64,000 nt of DNA, taken from Epiperipatus broadwayi (taxonomy: Eukaryota; Onychophora; Udeonychophora; Euonychophora; Peripatidae). The notes below the pieces were generated by a model. The model was given only the letters and a program-made list of their open reading frames with translations, ran no database searches and was not told the DNA's origin. The translations under genes and the position numbers were made by a program. Positions 1 to 10,696 of the stretch are shown one piece after another. Numbering within the stretch: position 1 is the first letter of the stretch; each line of letters begins with the position of its first letter. The stretch covers positions 1,612,001 through 1,676,000 of the forward strand of contig JAQFVV010000232.1 in assembly GCA_028023455.1 (NCBI GenBank), written 5' to 3'.

Positions 1-2028
1 CATCTCTCAGGTAAAAAAATGTAGGTGTGGGCTTGGTCTCACCACTAGGGAAAAAGGAACACACACTAAAATATAATCCTCTCATAGGATTAAGCTATAC
101 TAGGTATATGAAAATATATAAATTCTAGATAGTCCTCTATATGGGACCTAGCCACACTGGCTATATAAATATACTAGAACAAGATATCAAAATAATCCAC
201 TCATGGAGAATACAATGTACTATGGGGAGAACACCTCCATCCCGCAAAAGCACAATATATAATAAATATCAAAATATGTTGATATTAAGCATATATCAAT
301 TCTAAACTTAGGCACAATAGTAAAATACACTAATAAAAATAAATCTGTATCAAAAATGGATACTTCAATCAATATTTGAAACAAATGCGTAAGACCACAT
401 ATCTCAGCCAAACGACTGTAAAGAACATACAAAATAGTACAAAAAATTTAAATCTAAGCAAGGAATATTCAGCAGCAATGTATAGCATAAACGGTAATAT
501 TAAAATAAAGTGGACATACTAATAAAGAATAGCTTAATGAATTAATAAACTAACGAAATAGAAATTCCGTTGAAACTTTAAACGAGAAATATGCTGTTAT
601 AGCATAAAATAAAATTATTCACTTCTGATAAGTTTAAAATACTGTTTACCCGTTAGAGATATATAATATTTTAAATTTTTAACATGCGAGATTAATGTTT
701 CCAGTTGCATGTAAAATAAATCAGATTTATTTTATCGGCATAACTTCATATCAGATATAAACTTGACTCAGTATAATAATATGACTGCCTACCATTTGGT
801 ATAAAACCTGTAAATATTACATAATAAATGTAAACCTTAACATACATTAACATTATTAAAATAAAATTTTATCAAATATTTTTTTTAAAACCTAAAGTTC
901 TTCTTTAGTCATTGTTCACAAAAGACAGAACACTTGACGTTATAGAAACGCATTTTTTTTTTAATGAAATTTTTTTTTTCTTTGGCCATTGCAACATTTT
1001 AAAAGAAATGTAGTAGAAATAAAGCTTAAATAAATCTTAACTCTAATGACAAAGATTGTGTCCAACAGACAATTATTTACATGAAGACAAGCATGAATAG
1101 TATAACAATATATATATATGATAAGCTAGCTAAGACCTTTTCAGAGAATTGCAAGTTTTTCGGAATTATATTATGTTCACCTCCCTGGTTATATAAGAAA
1201 TAAATTAAACTATAAGAATTCCATTATATTTTTTTAAAACAAATAAATAATTAAAAATTATTGTCAGGTTAAAAATACATCACTCAGCTATATTCATAAT
1301 TTTAACATATTAATTTTAAAGAGTTAATTTTTTTATTTCTTTTAAACAATTTTTAGGAAGTTATAACTTTTTAATTCAGTCATCAACCTGCACCTTTTTC
1401 TATCCAAGCGATTATAAATTAACTGAATTACATATTAACAATATATATAACGCTTCTCTTATAAGCAGACACAGGTAATATTTTTTTTTGTTTTGAAAGT
1501 ACATTTAAACGACATAGCAAAATCTTTAAATACTTTTGGTATTTATTAATTATTTCATGCTAAAGTTTTTTTTTTTCATCCAAGAGAAATATTAGTAAAG
1601 AAACAAATAAGTAAATAGTTAGTTTTACTTTGAAAATGCTTATTTTTCCTGATTTAACTAAATCAATAGTTTCACTTATAACTTGCTTTAAAATTGCCAT
1701 TCTAAATTTAAAAAAAAAATTAAATTCTCGATGCATTAATTTATAACTATAGAAAGTTCATAATTGTAGAAAGCATAAAAACAGAATGTCTTAAAAAAAT
1801 ATTTACCTGAGCATTGTAGACTGAAGTAATATAATATTCTTAATTTATTACTGTTTAGTAGAAAATAAAAATAATTATAAAAATTTAGCACTGTTTAATG
1901 ATGCAATGAACTGATGGTTCCAGAGGAAGGTAAGAAGCCAGACTGGACCAAAAACAAAATAAACTGAGTATTTATAGTCTAATTCAATTCACAACAAGGA
2001 ACTAATTACATAAAATAATCTCGTGGTT
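1..2028. repeat. Dispersed duplicated segment, copy A, first part
   Basis: Non-coding A+T-rich DNA that matches 10697-12722 nearly end to end in the same orientation, with scattered substitutions and small indels (by eye around a tenth of positions). Shared landmarks include the start CTCTCAGG and a phrase like GGTTCCAGAGGAAGG near 1917 (12610 in copy B). The left boundary lies outside the window. No reading frame is shared by the two copies. It may be a large non-autonomous repeat or a segmental duplication; no terminal repeats are visible. Confidence 0.85.
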
Positions 2029-3852
2029 ATCAAGGGGGTTGTTTTACAATAGCGTGTTGAAACCACCGGAGGGCGTTATTTCTATGCTAGCGCACAGAAA
2101 TATGCCATTTAGGTGGCCGCCTCTGCCGCTATCGAACATTCTATTTCTAATGCGTAAGCCTAGAAATAGTCCGTTGATTCGGGGGAGGGTACTGGCTGAC
2201 TGTGTTTATTTCTATGCTAATGCACAGAAACGTGAACATTTAGCCAATCTTGCCGCAGAAGCTATCGTGTCAGCTTACAGCTTAGATTCGGGCTAAGCAT
2301 TTCGGACTAGCGATCATATTTCACTTTTGTTTACAGTATTGTCTGAGGGTGGCTGGAATTACGATTGTCGAAACTATTTTATTACTCATTAAGACCACCT
2401 CCCCCTCTATCTCGCATGTTTTAGGAAGGTCTACTAACAATTATCAGCAGTCTCGTGCTTCCCTAGCCCCCATTTCCTGCTGAAAAAATGGGCCAAGTGT
2501 AGTTCAAAGCGCGCTTCCCATCAAATCACGCTCTAAGTCACGTTTCCTGCGACAACAACTGCGAGCTGATTAATTGAATAGCTGAAAAAAATAGGACAAC
2601 TTGTTTTACCGAATGTCAAAGAAAGAACAAGGATTCTTCTCTGACTGCTGGAACCGGCGGTTGTTTATCAAACAAAACACATTGAAGCTGCATGCCTGCT
2701 GTGTTTTTATTTTTTATTTTTTTGCCTGAAGAGCCAAAAAGTTGCTTTTAATTGCCGTATAGATTGATGTTTTTTGAGGGGGAATTACCGTCAAAACTTG
2801 GTCAATCTTCGAGTTGTTGGCATTCTGTTCTGTTAGCAATTGCAAACACCTTTCCCCCCTCTCCCAAAGTTGGACTTTGGCTTGTAAATGTTACCGTTAA
2901 ATGGACAATAGATTTATTTATCAAAATAAAAAACAAAACAAAACGAAAAAAAGAAGAAGAAAAAGTAGTTCAATCGGCTGATTTTTTGTTTGTCGTACAA
3001 TACCGAATCAAAAATAGAAAAGGGTTTAATGAGAATTAAATCAAAACAAACAAAAAATCGCTTAACTACTTTTTAAAAATCATTGTTTTTAATCGATCTG
3101 TTTTTTTTTGGTTTTGGTTTTTTTTTTGTTGTTTGGGGTAGCCAAAATAGATTTGATAGCCGCCATACTTTTATTTTAAATGTGATAAACAACAACAACC
3201 AAAAAAAACAACCAAAAAATATGTAGACGGTAAAAAAAAAAAAAAACCCCGTCCCCTTTGAAAATATAAATAATGAAAAAAAGCCAAAAAAAATGAAGTA
3301 CTTTTTTTTTGTAAATTCTAAGCAGCAATTACATTTTCCGAATTCGCACAGTTTATAAAATAATTACGGCTTGATGAGAGAGTTTGTATTTGAATTGTGT
3401 TGAAATGTTGTTTTCATTGGATTTTTTTTTATTTTAAACTATTGAAATGTTCAGATTTTTTAAAACAATAATTATAAGACTTTTTACAACGTACTGTATT
3501 GAACTTTTATTTGGGTAAATGTTAAATATCTGTTTTTATTGAATTGCAATTAGGTAACGTGTCAAGTAACATACTGTTAGTAACATTCCACGAGACAAAG
3601 AAGATTCTACCGTCTGTATATTTTTGAAGTAAAAAAGAGCGGTACGAAAAAAATATCCAGTAAGAAAAGTCCAAATATACAGGTTTTTTTTGTAAATTTA
3701 ATAAAAAGAAAATATTATAAACATGTTTATTAAGTAAAGAAGACATTTGTATGTGTTTATTGTTGTTTAAAAAAGTTTGAGTTTTTTTCTTCTGTCCGAG
3801 TTCGCTTAAGATTTTGAATTTTTTTATTTTAGCATTACAAACAAACAGAACA

Positions 3853-3903
3853 CTAACCCTAACCCTAAAACTAACCCAAATACTAACCCTAAATCTAACC
3901 GTA
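3853..3903. repeat. Short degenerate telomere-like repeat
   Basis: About eight imperfect CTAACC-type hexamers in a row, including two exact CCCTAA units near the left end, inside the 2.45-kb TIR element. It resembles an interstitial TTAGGG-type tract read on the opposite strand, but the units are irregular and short, so chance or slippage is possible. Confidence 0.45.
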
Positions 3904-3958
3904 ACAATTTTTACTTTTATTACGATTATTATTTTTTAGTTAAACAACAACAAAAAAA

Positions 3959-4096
3959 GTCGTAACACAAGTAAAAAAATATCCGATAGAAAATTGATAA
4001 AAAAAAAAAAGCCATAACACAAGTAAAAAAATATCCGATAGAAAATGTATAAAAAAAAAAGCCGTAACACAATTAAAAAAATATACGATAGAAAAA
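3959..4096. repeat. Tandem repeat, three units of about 50 bp
   Basis: Three consecutive units start with GTCGTAACAC, GCCATAACAC and GCCGTAACAC. Each is followed by a segment ending ATCCGATAGAAAA or close to it, then an A-rich spacer. It lies inside the TIR element 2037-4487. No coding potential is seen. Confidence 0.75.
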
Positions 4097-4517
4097 CACG
4101 AATCAAATTTTAATTTGTTGATTTTATTTTACATTTATTATTATCATTTAAATTGTATACGTTAATAAAAAATAATATTTATAAAAGACGATTTTGTTTT
4201 GTTTTTATTTTCGCATTACAAAAAAGCACAGAAAAATTATTAAAATCAACGGCCCGTGAATGTTCATATTTTATAGTTTTAGCGTGAAAACGGCGCCATC
4301 CAACGGGATCTTTATCTATAATACAAGCACCACTTTTATAAATGTGATAAACAAAAAAAAATAAAAAAACCAAAGCCAACAAAAAAAAAGAAAGAAAAGA
4401 AACCCGGCCCTGGCAACATTATATTTATCTTTGTTTACAAACCGGGCCCACCCTCCGGTGGTTTCAGCACGCTATTGTAAAACAGCCATCAAGGGCAATG
4501 AAAATATATTATGGAAC

Positions 4518-4848
4518 TAAGATGTGATACGTTGGACTATTTTCATCATTTATGAGTGAATGTTGAATGTATAGAAAATTTTAAACTTTATTTAAACTTT
4601 TCAAATACAAACAACTTGTTAGTAATAACACACAAATAGACAATACAGGTTAGTAATTACACAATGTTTCTAACCTGTATTGTCTATTTGTGTGTTATTA
4701 CTACCAAGTTGTTTGTATTTGAAAAGTTTAAATAAAGTTTAAAATGTTCTATACATTCAACGTTCACTCATAAATGATGGAAATAGTCCAACATATCACA
4801 TCTTATAATATACCATCATTACAAACCTTCAGACAAATATTATGGAAC
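4518..4848. mobile_element. Hairpin (foldback) element with one-sided tail and 11-bp target duplication
   Basis: 4518-4805 is an inverted repeat with arms of about 140 bp around a short centre (about 4661-4675). The arms contain mirrored stretches such as ACACAAATAGACAATACAGG. A 32-base unpaired tail follows (4806-4837). The unit is bracketed by the 11-bp direct repeat TATTATGGAAC (4507-4517 and 4838-4848). Copy B (about 12732-12755) lacks the insert and shows a single diverged copy of the target, confirming insertion. No coding capacity. Confidence 0.75.
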
Positions 4849-5266
4849 TGTTTAATAAACTAAAATAATAAGAAATTAAACCAACAATAATTATTTATGA
4901 TTATAAATAAAGATAAAATTATTTTCTTTATTAAATAAACTTATCAGAAGTGTTAAGATATTATTTTAATTATTAATTGACCGACATATCGATTTTTTTT
5001 AATATTTTATTTTATTTTTTACAATGCTAATATTTTTTTTTTTAAAAAAAAAACTCATACAAATGGCTAAAAATAAGAAATCAAAATTACTTGCATGCAC
5101 ACTAATTTTTTCATGTACACATGCATATGAACTTTATATACTACCAATTATTTTACTACACCTTAACAACTTTACTTGCTTACAATTAATTGCAATTTTT
5201 AAATATTTACAATACCAACTATTTCATGAAACTACCACTGTCAATAAACTATTTAAATAACTGACT
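4849..5266. repeat. Dispersed duplicated segment, copy A, second part
   Basis: Continues the match to copy B (12748-13175) after the two insertions. Similarity stops at the shared phrase AAATAACTGACTTT, after which copy A and copy B diverge completely, marking the right edge of the duplicated segment. The small open frames in it are not conserved between the copies. Confidence 0.8.
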
Positions 5267-5699
5267 TTAAGTCATTATAATAATAATATATTTTTTATCC
5301 AGCTATGTTTCCTACAATTACTTAGAACTAAATACGACTTATTAAAAATAAGTTTTTATTAGCTTACTATCATAACATTTTATTTAGAATAGTCTGTCAG
5401 TTTATAAAATATGATACAGCATTGTAACATTATTAACTAAACTAACAAACTATCGCTAGGCAAAGTGGATAGCACACTATCAGTTAAATATTATTACTTT
5501 TATTTTTTTTAAGAATAGCATCAATATTATATACACAATACTAAATGAAGACCAAGTGCCAAAAGCACTAGGTTACAATTCTCCCACAGTTACAAATAAG
5601 AAAAATAAATAAAAATAAATCATGAATTCTCAGCTTTTAATATTGCATATCAAACATCTTAATTATCTCACAAGTTAACAACACAAGAATTTTAGAAGA
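5267..5699. other. A+T-rich DNA without recognisable features
   Basis: I see no gene, repeat or terminal structure here apart from homopolymer runs. Confidence 0.5.
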
Positions 5700-5702
5700 C
5701 TC

Positions 5703-5772
5703 AGTTTTGCCTTGGATACGGTCTTAGGCTTCGGGCGTTATAGTACCCTCCTAGGTTCGAATCTCTTTTCCT
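5703..5772 (+). repeat. tRNA-like sequence, possible SINE head
   Basis: Contains a good RNA polymerase III B-box match (AGGTTCGAATCTC, about 5751-5763), an A-box-like stretch (GCCTTGGATACGG) and a loop-like TTCGGGC that recalls proline tRNA anticodon CGG. Stems are poorly paired, so this is not a working tRNA. T-rich sequence follows. A tRNA-derived SINE relic is the simplest reading. Confidence 0.35.
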
Positions 5773-5889
5773 TTTATTTCTTTTTTTACTATAATAATTC
5801 TTAACAGAATTTTTCAAATTCCATTTGGTTATCACATTTAAATTTCATTTTTGCTTTTTTCACATTCTGGTATTTGTTAAGCTTTTCTC

Positions 5890-7990
5890 TAATAACTCTC
5901 ATCACCATCTTCAGCTTAACTTTAGCTTTCCCAATATCTCTTTATCAACTACGTTTTTACAAACACCTGCATTAATTATCTTTTCAAGCTTGACTTTAGC
6001 TTTACCTCTACCTTTTTTCTTATTAACTCCTTCTTTAAGAAAATTTACATTAATTTTCTTTTTGCTACTACCTTTAAGTTTTACTTTAGTTTTTCCAACA
6101 TCCCTTTCTACACTAATCATTTTGATGAGATAATTTTCAGGTAATATATATTTAATCATTTTCAGTTTTATTTCAGCTTTTCCAGAGTTTCTTATTTCAT
6201 CAAAACTATCCATAAGAAATTTCATCTGAGTTTTCTTTTCATTCATAATTTTATGTTTTACCTTTGCTTTGTCTAATTTTATATTTCTGTCATACATTTC
6301 ATAAAGAAAATTCATTTAGGGTTCTCTGTATTCTTAAATTTTAGCTCTGTCTTTGCTTTACCAAGATCTCTATTTTGATCATACTCTCTTCTCATAGTTG
6401 AAGTCTAAATAATTATTACTTTTGAACAATAGCTCTTTGTAAATATCAATCTTGGAAATTATATTTAAATAACTGAAATTGCATTTCTGGTTCTCTTTTA
6501 TTTTTAACCTTGTTACTTGTAATATCAGTAACTTTTAATAACTCATTTTCTAAAATTTCTGGATATTTTACATTTACAGAAATTAATTCTATCTCGAGCG
6601 ATTCCTGATTTCTTATATCTTCATTAAAGCCTTTCTTAATATTTGATACTTTTTCTACAATTAATCTTCAGACATACTTTCATCTACATTATTAATTATT
6701 ATCTTTGTAAATTGATTATTGTCTATCTCCTGGGATAAACCATTATCTTTACTGACTACATCTACAGATTTCTGAATTTCTTTACACTGACTGATAAATC
6801 AAGTCCACTTCTTTCGCCTGACTAGGAGCATTTAATTCTATCTTTTCTACAGAATCTTGAGACTTTAGGCTCATCTCTAACTGTTTCTTAGACCTGTCTC
6901 CTGATTTCCTAATTCTCTGCTATTTTCATTCGATGTAGCTGTAATTTTTCATTATACCTCTATCTCCAATATCAGTTCCTTCATTTCTTTTATTCACTCT
7001 TGAGAATCTACTTTCATTCCTCTTATTTCTTGCAACTTTGAAAATCTAATTTCATTTCTTTTTGAACACCTAAACTCTTTTGACTGGCTTTGAAGAACAA
7101 ATTCTATTCTTTCTAGTGGTTTTAAAGAATTAATTTTAATTTCTCCTTGAGAACTTAATTCAACTTCTACATTTTGAATACTTTCATTTGCTTTTCTACG
7201 ATTCATTTCTACTTCCAACTTCAGAGTACTATCATTTACTTTTTGAGAACTTAATGGTTCAGCTTTTAAATTTTGAATAGTGTCCTAATTTCTGATAACT
7301 TAATTTTACTTCTACTACCTCCTCATTCTCAGGTTGTTTATTTCCTTCTATTTCTTTTGTGGTTAGTTTAACAAATTCTAGAGGCTTGGCCACCTTTTCC
7401 GTGAACAACTCACTATCTTGATCAAAAATTTTAATAAATCGCTGAGTTTCTTTATGCACTACATCAATAGACTTTATTTTGTATCTTAATCTCTGATTAA
7501 CTCCATAGGCTTTTTAGTTACTGTCATATTTGTATTAATTGTTTTCACGGATGGTTTAAGTTCTATATTTTCTATTTTTTTCTATTCCTCATTACTAATT
7601 AATTCAGTAGGTCTTTTATATTTTTTTACTTCCTGCACTTGATTTTGAGAAGTCTCTTTTATTTCCTGCATCTGACGTTTTAATTCATTATTTGAATTTT
7701 TTATTTCTTGTGTCAGACTGTCCATTTTTTTGCACCCAAATGTCTAATTTATTATCTTTTTTTTATCCAAATACATAGATCTTGCAATACTACAGATAAT
7801 TGATTTTTCTCATCTCCAAGTATATTTTTCTTTACCCTGACTTTTTCTGGTTTAAGTATACCCAAATCTACCCTTTCTTTTTTTAATTCTACATTGAGAT
7901 ATGGAGCTTGCGTATCCGGTGATTGTAGCTGTTGGGATCCTCTCAAATTCTCATAAATAGCAGAATCATCCATATTAGCACTAAACATAA
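5890..7990 (-). pseudogene. Broken Lys/Glu-rich coiled-coil frames, gag-like relic
   Basis: A run of minus-strand open frames, broken by frameshifts and stops, seems to derive from one long charged protein. The first piece (7988-7752) begins MFSANMDDSAIYENLRG. Downstream, near 7730-7620, another frame gives a Gln/Lys-rich stretch (KMDSLTQEIKNSNNELKR). The pieces at 7459-7259 and 7218-6994 are rich in VEVEL/VEVKL-type runs. The last piece (6315-5911) carries four spaced motifs of the form GKAKVKL. Composition and order (helical N-terminus, long low-complexity body) recall gag proteins of LTR elements, such as the gag at 24150, but there is no direct sequence match to it and no retroviral-type capsid core is visible. 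The T-rich plus strand here is the complement of this coding bias. Confidence 0.4.
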
Positions 7991-10696
7991 AAATTTTAAA
8001 CTTTTCTTAGTATTTAACAGTACCAAAGTATTAATAAGACATCCTGCCTCTACAGCTCCCCCAATCAAAACCATCTACATTACAAGACTATACCCTTACA
8101 TCAAATACCTTTAAATTTAAATTGTTTACTATTGTAATGTGATTTTTTTCTATATGCTTCTTGGTCCACAGAAATCTCTTTAAATAATAATTAACATAGT
8201 GTTATTGTCAACATGATAATCAGATAAGGCAGATCACAATAAATAATAAGCAAAATGTTTTCCACATTTGCTTACAGACTGCAACATCATAAACTAACAA
8301 CTTTAAATTTTCTTAGGGTGGCAAAAGATCAGATCATATAATAAATATTCACATTATAGCTTAAGAAACAATTTATTATTGGCAAACATTTTTAATTAAT
8401 GAATAAGTAATCCAATCAAGAGCAAACAATATTAAGATTGACTGCAATCAAAGTCTATTAAATTTATTGTGGCTGGCTATATCCATCGATAGCCCGTATA
8501 GCTGGGCAACCGTCTTAAACCTTTTTAAAGTGAAATATTATAATCAATCAATAGCCACCTCTAATTTCTATAAAATGAAGTAAGCCTAATCATCAATAAT
8601 TATTTCTGTCCTTGACAATAAACCTCATCAATAAATAACAATACTAGGATTCTTATAAACAACTATAGATCTGTAATAATAAAACATGGGCTATGCTCTG
8701 TGGTTGGTTAGTTATAAAGAATTCAGCTACATAGATATGCAGTTAAGACAAAGAAACAAATCATAAAATAAATAACTTGGGAGAGAAACTGCAATCACTC
8801 CCTAATTAATGATTTAGAATAAAATAAACTTTCCCTTTATTAAAAATACATTCTCTGAGCTATAAGCATTTGCACTTTTAAATAATAATTTTTTCTTATT
8901 GGTTATCACAGCTTCTCTAATGTCTTTTAAAGAAGAATGCTATGTAAATCATTTGCCAATATGATTTGAAATAAACTACTCTTGCAGCGTAAAATGAAAG
9001 TGAAAAGTACATTTCTTATGGTACAATTGAAAATAAAGTTCTTATGCCTCAACAGTTATAATAGCAATGATAATCAATAACTTTAAAATAATGGTGATGA
9101 TCTCAGGGTTGTCATATATCTGGAAATGCTCTATAGTATTGTGTTGTCACACATGGCTGACATTTTAATAAGCTATAAAGAAAATTCACTTCACTTAAGG
9201 CTAATTAATCCTAGCATCAAATAACAACAATTATAGTTACATTAGAAAAGAAAATTAATAAATATGACTAATAATAAACAAAATAATAGCATAAAATTTG
9301 GAGTAATTTAGCCTTTTATCCAGGACATCAGCCAGAATAATAGAAAGACATGGGTACCTTTTATATCCCTCCATCATCCATGACAACCCAATAAATTAAT
9401 TACAACTAATTGTTCTATTAATTTGACTAAGAAAATAAATGGAATAAGATGCAGTTGGAATTAATAACATGAAATAACATTCATTTCAATGTCAATTAAA
9501 TGTTTATTATGAGATTTGCAATTTTTATTTTTATTGGAAAACTCTCATAAAACAATTGTAATCGAAATGAAATGTCAGAATCTGCATAAATTTGCTTATC
9601 TGGTGTATTGATATCTCTAGAATTTGAAATGATTTAGGACTCCAGAAAACCGTTTTACAAACATTTTGCAAATACGCATTTACTTCGCATATAGAAAATA
9701 AACGGACAACAAAGATCGAATAAAATACTATAATTTATTAATAACACAAAATAAAAAATTGGTTAAATGCTACAAACAAATATAGGTGCTGTTACCATAA
9801 GTGTGAGTTACATAATATTTAGATAATGCCGTTTTCAATTACAATTACAGTAAATTAAAAAGAATATAAGCCAAGTATTTAGGCTACAATTGTTTTTTGC
9901 AAGTTTGGAATCAAACTAGTAAACTGAAGTAACTAGCTGAAATGTACAGCTGATATACTACTACACTGATTTAAAATTTTGCAAGTTACATTAAACAAAC
10001 ACTTAATGTGAAATAGACAAATAATAGCAGCTTCAATTAAAGTCTTATAAAATGATCTGTAAAATAATCTTTTATTTTAAATCATTGGTAGCTATTTTAA
10101 TTATGATATGAAGTACACAAATGGAACTAAATATTTGTTTAACTATTATGAAACGGGTTCAAATACTATTTTTTAAAATATTAAACTATTGTTACTGAGT
10201 TGACTAAATTCTGGTTTGTAATTAAAATAAATTATGAATGGGTACGGGTCATTCATCAGAAGTCATACACACAAATTAATATTCAAGTTAATGTTCACAT
10301 AAAAATAATAGATATTTTAACTATGGATGACTTACAATTCCAGCAAAGAATAATTTTTAGCTACTGATAAAAATAAAATATTGTTTGACTATTCCTTTGA
10401 TAGCTAAGTGTTTTAAAATACGCAGGTTTAAATGAATTTTGTTAAATTGATTTGCTTGTGAACTACTAGCAAGGCTCCATAGCACAATATAGATATTGAT
10501 CCAAATTACTAAGGCATTACTAATGATAAAGTGCACCCTGAGGAACTAATACTCATCTAACATCTATCCTTATCATAACTTCTAAATAGAATACGATAAT
10601 TTACATCTATGGTGGAAAAATATTCTAAATTCATGAGGGACAAAAATACTGAGTAACCTCTCCAGGACAAACACTTCATTAAAAGGATTGCTGGTC
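7991..10696. other. Long A+T-rich stretch without recognisable features
   Basis: About 2.7 kb with no credible coding region, RNA gene or terminal repeat that I can see. Base composition resembles the surrounding intergenic DNA. Confidence 0.5.

Larger units (their letters stand above)
2037..4487. mobile_element. Non-autonomous TIR DNA transposon (Merlin-like ends), 2.45 kb
   Basis: The two ends are 37-bp inverted repeats with only two mismatches. The left end begins GGTTGTTTTACAATAGCGTG; the right end read inward begins GGCTGTTTTACAATAGCGTG. The element is flanked by the 8-bp direct repeat ATCAAGGG (2029-2036 and 4488-4495). Copy B of the surrounding repeat (near 12718-12735) has no such DNA, so it gives an empty site. 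Ends starting GG plus an 8-bp duplication fit the Merlin/IS1016 superfamily; hAT also makes 8-bp duplications but its ends usually start CA. The interior carries no transposase and is full of A/T homopolymer runs. A 22-bp motif starting TTTCTATGCTA occurs twice near the left end (about 2079 and 2209). Confidence 0.8.

Noticed and set aside
2039-3039. Frames of 85 and 95 residues in the 2.45-kb TIR element as transposase remnants
   Set aside because: No DDE, zinc finger or dimerisation motifs and no continuation in other frames.
2037-4487. Reading the 2.45-kb element as a hAT element because of its 8-bp duplication
   Set aside because: Its ends start GG rather than CA, and the Merlin-type element in the same window shares the GG start and duplication length. 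Not excluded, only less likely.
5825-6133. 102-residue plus-strand frame rich in Leu, Phe and Ser
   Set aside because: It is the complement of the lysine-rich minus-strand frames, whose internal motif repetition is more protein-like.
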